Assembly (NCBI GenBank): GCA_041906145.1
Contig: JAYRJU010000003.1
Location: forward strand, 248,001-312,000
DNA from: SHVO01 sp041906145
GTDB lineage: Bacteria; Pseudomonadota; Alphaproteobacteria; Rhodospirillales; Rhodospirillaceae
Direction: 5' to 3'
DNA: 64,000 nucleotides
Both the position numbers and the translations under genes were made by a program. Of this stretch, positions 7,661 to 15,109 are shown piece by piece; position 1 is the first letter of the stretch, and the number at the start of each line of letters is the position of its first letter. The notes below the pieces were generated by a model. That model was not told where the DNA came from. It did no database searches and saw only the letters and a program-made list of their open reading frames with translations.

Positions 7661-7696
7661 TGTCGCCTCCCCAAAGACGGCCCCCGCCGCCCAGCC

Positions 7697-8089
7697 TCAT
7701 TTGTTCGCTAGCAGAGCGACGATGAGCATCCCAAGAGCCATCGCGCCAATTACTGCCGGCGCTGGTGCAGCGTTAGCATCCAGCCGCTGAGCGTTAACGA
7801 ATACACCTTGCGCTGCGAGCCCATTCACAGCTCGATCGGCTTCTGCAACTAGGTGTCCTGGCGTGCAGCGCAGCTTAGCAGCGGCCAGACTCAATTGTTC
7901 AATCGACAAGCCGGAACTGCCGTTTTCGATTCTGGACCATGTAGACTGGGAGACGCCCGCGGCGGCGGCAAGTTCTGCCTGTGGCACTCCAACGCTTTCC
8001 CGCGCCAATACCAAGATGCGTCCTACGACCGCTGGGTAGGTAGTTGTGGGGCGTAAAGGCAGCGGTTTTTTATTTTGCATGTGATGCAT
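7697..8089 (-). CDS. XRE-family HTH regulator with C-terminal transmembrane helix
   Basis: 130 residues. An HTH_XRE domain spans about 20-82 (VGRILVLARESVGVPQAELA, then AGVSQSTWSRIENG as recognition helix). After a linker, residues 109-128 (APAVIGAMALGMLIVALLANK) form one membrane helix at the extreme C-terminus, an uncommon tail-anchored layout for a repressor. It is divergent from the LRAT-like gene with 49 bases between starts, so it probably controls that promoter. A perfect TATAAT lies on the minus strand at 8101-8096, which would place transcription start at or next to ATG 8089, implying leaderless mRNA; no ribosome site is visible. An internal ATG at 8080 is the alternative start. Confidence 0.85.
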   Translation of the reverse strand: MHHMQNKKPLPLRPTTTYPAVVGRILVLARESVGVPQAELAAAAGVSQSTWSRIENGSSGLSIEQLSLAAAKLRCTPGHLVAEADRAVNGLAAQGVFVNAQRLDANAAPAPAVIGAMALGMLIVALLANK

Positions 8090-8138
8090 AATTGTATTAT
8101 AAGAAATATTCCAGTAAATAAATATAGAGGAAAACCCA
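8090..8138. promoter_or_regulatory. Shared divergent promoter region of the XRE and LRAT-like genes
   Basis: This 49-base AT-rich spacer carries TATAAT (minus strand 8101-8096) pointing at the XRE gene and, on the plus strand, GAGG at 8127-8130 eight bases before ATG 8139 of the LRAT-like gene. There is no room for two independent control regions, so binding of the XRE protein here would affect both genes. No clear palindrome was found. Confidence 0.45.
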
Positions 8139-8525
8139 ATGCTCCGCTATCCGCCGGGGACCGTGGTTGCTGCCCGGTTTCCCTTTTTCCGCCACTTCGG
8201 CATTGCTTCCGATCGCTTTATCAGTGGGGAGCAGGCCGTCCTCTCATGTTCTCGTCGACGCGGCAGCATGGTGGAGGAAAGCTTTTCTGAATTCGCCGGA
8301 GGAATGCCCGTCGAAAGTTGCGGGTACTGGGGCAGCCTTCACTGGGTACAGGTTCTGGCACGAGCCAGATGCCGTCTCGGTCAAAAATGGAGTCTTTTCG
8401 GGTTTAACTGCGAGCATGCGGCATACGATGCTCATGGGCTCCCGATGCAAAGCAAACAGATCCAAGCAGGGGTCGGCTTACTCGGTGCAGCCGTGACACT
8501 GCTAAGTGTTCTGAGGTCGGCGTAG
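8139..8525 (+). CDS. LRAT-like (NlpC/P60-related) cysteine hydrolase/acyltransferase with C-terminal membrane helix
   Basis: 128 residues. The LRAT layout is present: RHFGIASD with His19, a later His68 in SLHWVQV, and the diagnostic FNCEHAA with Cys91 preceding a G-x-P-x-x-SKQ stretch. LRAT and related enzymes are circularly permuted NlpC/P60 papain-like proteins that move acyl chains or hydrolyse amide bonds through a Cys-His pair. Residues about 109-126 form a final hydrophobic helix, so it is likely anchored in the inner membrane. GAGG at 8127-8130 is a good ribosome site. The partner is the divergent XRE-TM regulator. Whether it acts on lipids, peptidoglycan or a protein is unknown; a toxin-like role is a guess. 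Confidence 0.75.
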   Translation: MLRYPPGTVVAARFPFFRHFGIASDRFISGEQAVLSCSRRRGSMVEESFSEFAGGMPVESCGYWGSLHWVQVLARARCRLGQKWSLFGFNCEHAAYDAHGLPMQSKQIQAGVGLLGAAVTLLSVLRSA

Positions 8526-8550
8526 CCTGGGCAAGGTGGAACCCGCGAGT

Positions 8551-8572
8551 AACCCGCGCTTCTACGCGGGTT
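8551..8572 (+). terminator. 8-bp hairpin after the LRAT-like gene
   Basis: AACCCGCG (8551-8558) pairs with CGCGGGTT (8565-8572) around CTTCTA, 26 bases after the stop. A second AACCCGCG-like copy (ACCCGCG, 8541-8547) precedes it. The run of T at 8587-8590 is too distant for a textbook terminator. Confidence 0.4.
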
Positions 8573-8611
8573 GCGGTGAGCTCCAGTTTTAAGATTTGCC
8601 GAGAGCTCCAA

Positions 8612-8639
8612 AATGCAAAAAGCCCCGTCGTTCGGGGCT
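8612..8639 (-). terminator. Rho-independent terminator of tRNA-Val
   Basis: On the minus strand AGCCCCG (8639-8633), loop AACGA, CGGGGCT (8627-8621) followed by TTTTGCATTTT. It starts 20 bases beyond the 3' end of the tRNA and is a textbook terminator. Confidence 0.85.
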
Positions 8640-8658
8640 CTCTAAAATTTTCAGAAAA

Positions 8659-8733
8659 TGGTGGGCGGTACTGGGATTGAACCAGTGACCCCACGCGTGT
8701 GAAGCGTGTGCTCTCCCGCTGAGCTAACCGCCC
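8659..8733 (-). tRNA. tRNA-Val, anticodon CAC
   Basis: 75 nucleotides including encoded CCA fold fully: acceptor GGGCGGT/ACCGCCC, D stem GCTC/GAGC, anticodon stem CACGC/GCGTG with loop TTCACAC (anticodon CAC, reading GUG), T stem ACTGG/CCAGT with loop TTCAATC, discriminator A. Its own terminator follows. The accessory islet begins right after its 3' end, the side where integrating elements usually sit, but no second copy of the 3' end and no integrase is present in the window. Confidence 0.95.
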
Positions 8734-8950
8734 GTTCTGCAAACCGATGGGAAGGATGCAAAAGGAAGGCGGTTTCTTAAAGTCCGCCCATGCGCCTGTC
8801 AAGGCGCGCTAAAAGCCGCGTAATCTCCTAACTCATTGATGGTGACACTTTTTTCACCGGTTGCGGGAACAAAGTTTGTTCGCGCGCCCTTTATCCTCGC
8901 GCTCCGGCGTGCCATTTTCACGCATCTCCAGGCATTAATATCGGCTTTCC

Positions 8951-10300
8951 ATGACCTCTCCCGCGCAGACGGCGACCGCCGCCATCGTCCTCGCCGCCGG
9001 TCTCGGCACGCGGATGAAATCCACCCAGCCCAAGGTGATGCACAAAGTCGCCGGCCGGCCCCTGGTCAACCATGTCCTCGTCACCCTGGCCGAGCAGAAC
9101 ATCGCGCCCGTGGTCGTGGTCATCGGCCCGGAGATGGAGCAGCTGGCGAAAGCCGTCGCCCCCCATCCCACGGCCATCCAACATGACCGCCGCGGCACAG
9201 CCCACGCCGTGCAGCAGGCCGAAAGCGCCCTTAAGGACTTTAGCGGCGACATCGTCGTTGTTTACGGCGACACGCCCTTCATCGGCGGTGACACCATCGC
9301 GCGCATGCGTGAAGCCCGCGCGTCGGGGAAAAAGCCCAGCGTCGTTGTGCTCGGCTTTACGCCGGGCGATCCCGGCGGTTACGGCCGCCTGGTCACCAGC
9401 GCCGACGGCCTGGAGCGCATCGTCGAAGCCAAGGACGCGACCCCGGCCGAGCGCGCCATCACGCTCTGCAACTCCGGCATCATGCTGGTGGAAGCCAAAG
9501 CCCTCTGGAAGCTGCTCGCGGGCGTCACGCCCAACAACGCCAAGAACGAATTCTATCTGACCGACATCGTCGCGCTCGCACGCCAGGCCGGCCTGGCCTG
9601 CGCGGTCGTTGAGGGCGGCGAGGACGAACTGCTCGGCATCAACAGCCGGGTCGAACTCGCCGAGGCCGAGGCCATTTACCAGCGCCGCCGCCGTAAACAG
9701 GCGATGGAGAACGGCGCCACCCTGACGGCGCCCGAGACTGTCTATTTCTCCGCCGACACCAAGGTCGGCAAGGATGTCGAGATCGGTCCCTTCACCGTCT
9801 TCGGCCCCGGCGTCACCGTCGACGACAATGCCGTCATCAAGGGGTTCTGCCACATCGAAGGCGCGCATATTTCCGGCGGCGCGATTGTCGGGCCCTACGC
9901 GCGTCTGCGTCCGGGCGCCGACATCGGCGCGGATGCGCACGTCGGTAATTTCGTCGAGATCAAGAACGCGAACCTTGAGACCGGCGCGAAGGTGAACCAT
10001 CTCACCTATGTCGGCGATGCCCGTGTCGGCGCGAAGGCCAACATCGGCGCCGGCACCATCACCGCCAACTACGACGGCTTCAACAAATCGCGCACCGACA
10101 TTGGCGCGGGCGCGTCCATCGGCTCCAACTCGGTGCTCGTTGCGCCCGTGAAGATCGGCGACGGCGCCATGACCGGCGCGGGCGCGGTGGTGCGCAAGGA
10201 TGTCCCGGCCGACGGACTGGCCTTGAACTCCTCGCGCCAGGAAATACGCGAAGGCTTCGCCGCGAAATACCGGCAAATGAAGCAAGACAAGAAGAAGTAG
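8951..10300 (+). CDS. glmU: Bifunctional GlcNAc-1-P uridyltransferase / glucosamine-1-P acetyltransferase
   Basis: 449 residues, normal length. The pyrophosphorylase half opens with LAAGLGTRM (14-22) and Lys28, then GDTPFIGGDT for UDP-GlcNAc metal binding. The C-terminal half, from about 250, is a left-handed beta-helix of hexapeptide repeats (IGPFTVFGPG, GPYARLRPGADIG, NFVEIKNA, NHLTYVGDA, NIGAGTITANYDG), carrying the catalytic acetyltransferase His in NHLTYVGD. It makes UDP-GlcNAc for peptidoglycan and lipid A. It precedes glmS by nine bases, so the two form an operon supplying this pathway. No strong ribosome site is seen before ATG 8951. Confidence 0.97.
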   Translation: MTSPAQTATAAIVLAAGLGTRMKSTQPKVMHKVAGRPLVNHVLVTLAEQNIAPVVVVIGPEMEQLAKAVAPHPTAIQHDRRGTAHAVQQAESALKDFSGDIVVVYGDTPFIGGDTIARMREARASGKKPSVVVLGFTPGDPGGYGRLVTSADGLERIVEAKDATPAERAITLCNSGIMLVEAKALWKLLAGVTPNNAKNEFYLTDIVALARQAGLACAVVEGGEDELLGINSRVELAEAEAIYQRRRRKQAMENGATLTAPETVYFSADTKVGKDVEIGPFTVFGPGVTVDDNAVIKGFCHIEGAHISGGAIVGPYARLRPGADIGADAHVGNFVEIKNANLETGAKVNHLTYVGDARVGAKANIGAGTITANYDGFNKSRTDIGAGASIGSNSVLVAPVKIGDGAMTGAGAVVRKDVPADGLALNSSRQEIREGFAAKYRQMKQDKKK

Positions 10301-10309
10301 GGTCCACGT

Positions 10310-12133
10310 ATGTGCGGAATTATCGGCATCATCGGCCGCGAGAATGCGGCGGAGCATCTGATCGACGGTCTGCGCCGCCTTGAATATCGCGGCTACGATT
10401 CCGCCGGTGTCGCGACCCTCACCAACGGCGCCATCGCGCGCCGCCGCGCCTCGGGCAAAATCGCCAACCTCGCCGCCCAGGTCGCCCGCGAACCGCTCGC
10501 CGGCACCACCGGCATCGGCCACACGCGTTGGGCCACCCACGGCGTCCCCAGCGATACCAACGCGCACCCGCATTCCAATGGCCGCGTCGCGGTCGTGCAC
10601 AACGGCATCATCGAGAATTTCCAGGAACTGCGCTCCGAGCTCGAGAAGAAGGGCCACAAGTTCACCAGCGACACCGACACCGAAGTCGTCGTGCACCTCA
10701 TCACGGAGAACCTCGATCAGGGCATGAAGGCCGAGGACGCCGTGCAGAAGGCGTTGCCGCGTCTGCAAGGCGCCTTTGCGCTGGCGATCCTGATCGCCGG
10801 CCGCGACGATATCCTGATCGGCGCCCGGCGCGGCTCGCCGCTGGCGATCGGGTACGGCAAGGGCGAAATGTATCTCGGCTCCGACGCCATGGCGCTCGCG
10901 CCCATGACCCAGCAGATCACCTATCTCGAGGACGACGACTGGGCGCTGATCTCCCGCGACAAGATCGAGATCCGCGACGGCCATGGCCAGAAGGTCGAAC
11001 GCCCGATCAAACAGACCGCTTTGTCGGGCGCGCTGATCGGCAAGGGCGAATACCGCCACTACATGCTGAAGGAAATTTTTGAGCAGCCCCAGGTCCTCGG
11101 CGACACCTTGCGCGCGCTGTTCAACCCGGCGGAACGCTCGCTGACACTTCCCCCGATGCCGTTCGAACTCTCCAAAATCGAGCGCATCACCGCGGTCGCC
11201 TGCGGTACCGCCTACTACGCCTGCCTTGTCGCGAAGTACTGGATCGAACAGCTCGCGCGCGTCGCCGTCGACACCGATGTGGGCTCCGAATACCGCTACC
11301 GCGAACCGCCGCTCGCGCCGGGTGGCCTCGGCATCTTCGTCTCGCAGTCCGGCGAAACCGCCGATACATTGGCGCCGCTGCGTTTCTGCAAAAGCCAGAA
11401 ACAGAATATCCTCTCGGTGGTCAATTCGCCGGAAAGCGCCATCGCCCGTGAATCCGACGTGGTCGTGCCCACCCTCGCGGGCCCGGAAATCGGTGTCGCC
11501 TCGACCAAGGCCTTCACCACGCAGTTGATGTCGCTGGCCTGCTTCGCCATCTGCCTCGCGCGCGCCAAGGGCGCCATCGATTCCAAGCGCGAGGCGCAAC
11601 TGTCCACCGCGCTCGCCGAAGTGCCGTCGCGCGCCGCCGAAGTCCTGCAGCTCGACGATCAGATCCGCGCCATCGCCGAGGATCTCATGCAGGCGCGCGA
11701 TGTGCTCTATCTCGGCCGCGGCGCCTCTTATCCCATCGCGCTTGAAGGCGCGCTGAAGCTCAAGGAAATTTCGTACATTCACGCGGAGGGTTATGCGGCC
11801 GGCGAAATGAAGCACGGCCCCATCGCGCTCATCGACGAGCATGTGCCCGTCGTCGTCATCGCGCCCAGCGACAATCTTTTCGACAAGACTCTTTCGAACA
11901 TCGAGCAGGTGGTCGCGCGCGGCGGCAAGGTCATCCTCATCAGCGACGAGGAAGGCATCCGCCGCACCGGCAAGAACGCGAAGCACTCGATCTGCCTGCC
12001 GAAGATGGACCCGTTCGTTGTGCCGATCGTCGCCTCGATCCCGATCCAGCTGCTCGCCTATCACACGGCCGTGCTCAAAGGCACGGACGTGGATCAGCCT
12101 AGGAATCTGGCAAAGAGCGTTACCGTCGAATAG
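10310..12133 (+). CDS. glmS: Glutamine-fructose-6-phosphate aminotransferase (isomerising)
   Basis: 607 residues, normal length. After Met removal the N-terminal Cys nucleophile of the class II glutaminase starts CGIIGIIG; HTRWATHG and DTDTEVV complete the glutaminase pocket. Two SIS domains follow from about 280 (ACGTAYYACLVAKYW, SQSGETADTLAPLR, then GRGASYPIALEGALKLKEISY), ending in the sugar-binding tail DVDQPRNLAKSVTVE. It makes glucosamine-6-phosphate, the first step to UDP-GlcNAc, and is translated right behind glmU. There is no glmS ribozyme in the nine-base gap. A palindromic repeat begins 12 bases after the stop. Confidence 0.97.
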   Translation: MCGIIGIIGRENAAEHLIDGLRRLEYRGYDSAGVATLTNGAIARRRASGKIANLAAQVAREPLAGTTGIGHTRWATHGVPSDTNAHPHSNGRVAVVHNGIIENFQELRSELEKKGHKFTSDTDTEVVVHLITENLDQGMKAEDAVQKALPRLQGAFALAILIAGRDDILIGARRGSPLAIGYGKGEMYLGSDAMALAPMTQQITYLEDDDWALISRDKIEIRDGHGQKVERPIKQTALSGALIGKGEYRHYMLKEIFEQPQVLGDTLRALFNPAERSLTLPPMPFELSKIERITAVACGTAYYACLVAKYWIEQLARVAVDTDVGSEYRYREPPLAPGGLGIFVSQSGETADTLAPLRFCKSQKQNILSVVNSPESAIARESDVVVPTLAGPEIGVASTKAFTTQLMSLACFAICLARAKGAIDSKREAQLSTALAEVPSRAAEVLQLDDQIRAIAEDLMQARDVLYLGRGASYPIALEGALKLKEISYIHAEGYAAGEMKHGPIALIDEHVPVVVIAPSDNLFDKTLSNIEQVVARGGKVILISDEEGIRRTGKNAKHSICLPKMDPFVVPIVASIPIQLLAYHTAVLKGTDVDQPRNLAKSVTVE

Positions 12134-12178
12134 TTTGTTTTCTGGTCATCCTGGGCGAAAGCCCAGGATCCAGAATCG
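12134..12178 (+). repeat. Palindromic intergenic repeat, copy 1
   Basis: The element includes TTGTTTTCTGGTCATCCTGG, GGC, a GAAA loop and GCCCAGGATCCAGAATCG. Its core palindrome (CCTGGGC/GCCCAGG, 12150-12166 region within 12145-12173) is shared, with its flanks, with the copy at 14209-14250. It may act as a terminator for glmS. Confidence 0.75.
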
Positions 12179-12205
12179 CGAACGCCGAGGAATGAGGAAG
12201 TCGGC

Positions 12206-12616
12206 CTAGGCCCGCGCACCCGCCCGTTTCTTTTCGACGGGCGGCGCCCGCAGGAAACCGAACGTCTCGGTCATCGCTGTGCGCAGGGTATGTTCGACCA
12301 TCGGCTTGGCGACCTGCGGATAGTTCTGGAACTTCGAGGGCACCGCTTGCGTGAACGCGTAGCCCGAACAGAACAGCATCGGGATCTCACGCTCCGCCAG
12401 CCGCTCGGCCAGGGGGTAGACCATCTCGCCATGCAGATTGATGTCCAGCATGGCCCCGTCGATGGGGACGCGCTCGACGACGTCCAGGGCCTCGGCCAGG
12501 CGGCCCGTGGGGCCGATCACCGTGCAGCCGAGACTTTCAACGAATTCCTGAAGGTTGAGCGCCACAAGGGCATCGTCTTCGACGATCAGGATGCGCAGGC
12601 CCGCTAAACAACTCAT
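12206..12616 (-). CDS. Orphan single-domain response regulator
   Basis: 136 residues from ATG 12616; a longer frame to GTG 12643 exists but the ATG directly precedes the CheY-like fold. The receiver has the acidic pocket VEDDALVA, the phospho-acceptor Asp in GAMLDINLHGE (about residue 58), the switch Ser in MLFCSGYA and the conserved Lys in VAKPM. No output domain follows, only a basic tail (VEKKRAGARA). Its closest relatives appear to be the alphaproteobacterial FixJ/ PhyR-linked small receivers that pass phosphate between histidine kinases. No kinase is nearby, so the partner is unknown. It lies between glmS and gor on the opposite strand. Confidence 0.85.
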   Translation of the reverse strand: MSCLAGLRILIVEDDALVALNLQEFVESLGCTVIGPTGRLAEALDVVERVPIDGAMLDINLHGEMVYPLAERLAEREIPMLFCSGYAFTQAVPSKFQNYPQVAKPMVEHTLRTAMTETFGFLRAPPVEKKRAGARA

Positions 12617-12815
12617 GGGTACGTACTCTTGACGGTAGTCCACCAGCAGCCAGATAGAACGCCGGACTTGCTGAAAGTTCCCAGCTTCCGGCTGTAATTC
12701 AGGGCATTATTTTCAAGCGCTTGGCCCCGCCGGTGTATAAAAAGGGCCTTTCGGGCGCTTTCCCAACCCCAGATGCGCGGCCGGTGGCCGTCAAAAACCG
12801 AAAAGTTGATCCTCC

Positions 12816-14201
12816 ATGACCCAGGGCCAGCGTTACGACTACGACCTCATCACCCTCGGCGCGGGCTCGGGCGGAGTGCGCGCCTCGCGGTTGGCCGCCA
12901 AATACGGCGCACGGGTCGCGGTCATCGAGGCCGGCCGCCCGGGCGGCACCTGCGTCCTGCGGGGCTGTGTGCCCAAGAAGCTGCTGGTGTACGGCTCCCA
13001 TTTCGCCAGTCACTTCCAGGACGCCCTCGGCTACGGCTGGCAGATCAGCGGAGCGACCCACGATTGGGGCGCCATGATCGCGGCGAAGAACAAGGAGCTG
13101 GACCGTCTGGAAGGCATCTATGCCCGCGTCCTTCGCGACGCCGGCGCGAGCCTCATCGCCGGGCGCGGCGTCATCGTCGATCCGCATACCGTCGAAGTCG
13201 GTGGCAAGCGCATGACGGCCGAAAAGATCTTGGTCGCCGTCGGCGGCTGGCCTCTCGTGCCTGAATTTCCAGGCAAGGAACATGTCCTTACCTCGAACGA
13301 AGCCTTGGAACTTAAAGAACGCCCCAAGCGCATTGTCATCGTCGGCGGCGGATACATTGCCGTCGAGTTCGCCTGCATCTTCCGGGCGCTCGGCTCCGAA
13401 GTCACGCTCGTGATCCGCTCAGGCTCTCTTCTGCGCGGCTTCGACCAGGACGTCCGCACGACCCTTGCCGACGAGATGGAAAAGCAGGGCATCAAGATCC
13501 ACCGCGATTGCACCGTTCATTCCGTCGAGAAGAAAGGCGCCGCATATTCCGTGCGCTTCGACAAGAGCGAGGAGATGGTGGCGGACTGCGTGCTTTACGC
13601 CACGGGCCGCGCCGCCAACACCGCGAACCTGGGGCTCGCGGAATCCGGCGTGCGGCTCAAGAAGAACGGCGCGATCGTTGTCGATGCGCAAAACCGCTCC
13701 AGCGTTGAAAGCATCTTCGCCGTGGGCGACGTCACCGACCGCGTCAACCTGACGCCGGTGGCGATCAACGAAGGCCGCGTCTTCGCCGAGACGTTCTTCA
13801 ACAAGAACCCGATGACCCTGGATTATACGAACATCGCCTCGGCGGTGTTCACTCAGCCGCCCGTCAGCGTCGTCGGGCTCACCGAGGATCAAGCGCGCAA
13901 GGACTATAAGGTCCGCCTGTTCATCACCCGCTTCAGACCGATGAAACACACGCTCTCGGGACGCGACGAACGCACCATGATGAAGCTGGTCGTCGACAAA
14001 GCCACCGACCGCGTGCTCGGTTGCCACATGGTCGGCGAGGACGCCCCCGAGATCATCCAAGGCCTCGCCGTCGCTCTCAAGGCCGGCGCCACCAAGAAAC
14101 AGTTCGACGAAACCGTCGGCATCCACCCCACCGCGGCGGAAGAGTTCGTCACCATGCGCGATCCCGTGCCGGAGAAAGACCCGGCGGCTGCGGAGATGTG
14201 A
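12816..14201 (+). CDS. gor: Glutathione-disulfide reductase
   Basis: 461 residues, normal length. The FAD motif LGAGSGG (14-20) is followed by the redox-active pair Cys46/Cys51 in GGTCVLRGCVPKK, the NAD(P)H Rossmann motif IVGGGYIAVEFACIF, the second FAD strand SIFAVGDVTDR, and the C-terminal HPTAAEEF with the catalytic His-Glu pair. An Arg after the second Rossmann fold (VIRSGSLLR) favours NADPH. It reduces GSSG in the cytosol. Glutathione rather than lipoamide or mercury is inferred from the GCVPKK context and overall similarity. The palindromic repeats flank it on both sides. Confidence 0.92.
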   Translation: MTQGQRYDYDLITLGAGSGGVRASRLAAKYGARVAVIEAGRPGGTCVLRGCVPKKLLVYGSHFASHFQDALGYGWQISGATHDWGAMIAAKNKELDRLEGIYARVLRDAGASLIAGRGVIVDPHTVEVGGKRMTAEKILVAVGGWPLVPEFPGKEHVLTSNEALELKERPKRIVIVGGGYIAVEFACIFRALGSEVTLVIRSGSLLRGFDQDVRTTLADEMEKQGIKIHRDCTVHSVEKKGAAYSVRFDKSEEMVADCVLYATGRAANTANLGLAESGVRLKKNGAIVVDAQNRSSVESIFAVGDVTDRVNLTPVAINEGRVFAETFFNKNPMTLDYTNIASAVFTQPPVSVVGLTEDQARKDYKVRLFITRFRPMKHTLSGRDERTMMKLVVDKATDRVLGCHMVGEDAPEIIQGLAVALKAGATKKQFDETVGIHPTAAEEFVTMRDPVPEKDPAAAEM

Positions 14202-14206
14202 TTCTT

Positions 14207-14343
14207 TTGTTTTCTGGTCATCCTGGGCGAAGGCCCAGGATCCAGAGTCGTGAAGTGAGATGCATGCCGGGCACTCATAGAGCGTTGCATCCGCCGGTGT
14301 TCGAAAACCCTGGACCCTGGGCGTCCGCCCAGGGTGACATTGA
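14207..14343. repeat. Palindromic repeat pair in inverted orientation, copy 2
   Basis: The left arm (14217-14245) nearly duplicates copy 1 near 12150, including the upstream TTTTGTTTTCTG. The right arm (14310-14338, GGACCCTGGGC, then GCCCAGGGTGAC) is the same palindrome in reverse orientation. Together they bracket about 65 bases of unique sequence containing GATGCATGCC. This is the layout of REP/BIME-type elements mobilised in trans by a transposase, though none is in the window. Confidence 0.75.
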
Positions 14344-14359
14344 GTTCTGAAGACCCATC

Positions 14360-15109
14360 ATGGACTCCCTCACGCTCATCATAGTCATCGGCGCGGCCGC
14401 CGCTGGCTTCGTGCAAGGCCTCTCGGGTTTTGCCTTTGCGATGTGCGCGATGGCCTTCTGGGCCTGGACGGTCGATCCGCAGCTCGCCGCCGTGGTGGTC
14501 GTGGGCTGTTCCGTCGTCGGCCAGGCCATCACCATCATCGCCGCGCGGCGCGGTTTCAATCTGAAGCGCACGTTGCCGTTCATTATCGGCGGGGTGCTTG
14601 GTGTGCCGCTCGGCATCGCCATTCTGCCGCTGATCGATCAAATCGCCTTCCGCGCCGCCGTCGGCGGGTTCCTCGCGCTCTATTGCCCCTTGATGCTGTT
14701 CTACGGCGGCAAGGTGCACGTCCAGAAAGAGCGGCCCGCCGTCAACGGCGGCTTTGGTTTCATCGGCGGTATTCTTGGCGGGATTGGCGGTTTCGCCGGC
14801 GCGGTGCCGACACTATGGGCGTCGTTCCAGGCGTGGAGCAAGGATGAGCAGCGCGCGATCATCCAGTGGTTCAATCTCTCCATGCACATCGTCACCATCA
14901 CCGGCTATTTCGTACGCGGGATCATCACGGTTGAGCGTGCGAGCTGGCTGTTGATCGCCATCCCGGCGATGGTGATCCCCTCGCTGCTCGGCGCGAAGAT
15001 GTACACGAAGATCAGCGATGCCGCGTTCCGGCGCTTGATCCTCGCGATCCTCTCGGTGACGGGGATTTCGCTCCTGATCTCGTCCGTGCCGCGCCTGCTT
15101 ACGGGCTGA
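14360..15109 (+). CDS. Sulfite exporter TauE/SafE family permease
   Basis: 249 residues with about eight hydrophobic segments. The family features are GAAAAGFVQGLSGFAFA at the N-terminus and the mid-protein repeat GFIGGILGGIGGFAGAVPTLW, each an inner half-helix pair that lines the pore. Members export sulfite, sulfoacetate or other organosulfur anions across the inner membrane. No sulfur-metabolism gene is adjacent, so substrate is not assigned. The 3' end overlaps the convergent methyltransferase by 11 bases. Confidence 0.88.
   Translation: MDSLTLIIVIGAAAAGFVQGLSGFAFAMCAMAFWAWTVDPQLAAVVVVGCSVVGQAITIIAARRGFNLKRTLPFIIGGVLGVPLGIAILPLIDQIAFRAAVGGFLALYCPLMLFYGGKVHVQKERPAVNGGFGFIGGILGGIGGFAGAVPTLWASFQAWSKDEQRAIIQWFNLSMHIVTITGYFVRGIITVERASWLLIAIPAMVIPSLLGAKMYTKISDAAFRRLILAILSVTGISLLISSVPRLLTG

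Noticed and set aside
8659..8733. Proof of integration at the tRNA by a duplicated att site
   Set aside because: No second copy of the tRNA 3' end was found in the islet, and there is no integrase; only the position is suggestive.
10301..10309. A glmS ribozyme or riboswitch before glmS
   Set aside because: Only nine bases separate glmU and glmS; there is no room for it, and glmS ribozymes are a Gram-positive feature.
8918..12064. An open frame of more than 1000 codons on the minus strand opposite glmU and glmS
   Set aside because: It is the mirror of two certain genes; its product is Asp/Arg/His/Gly-rich without any domain, the usual shadow in high-GC coding DNA.
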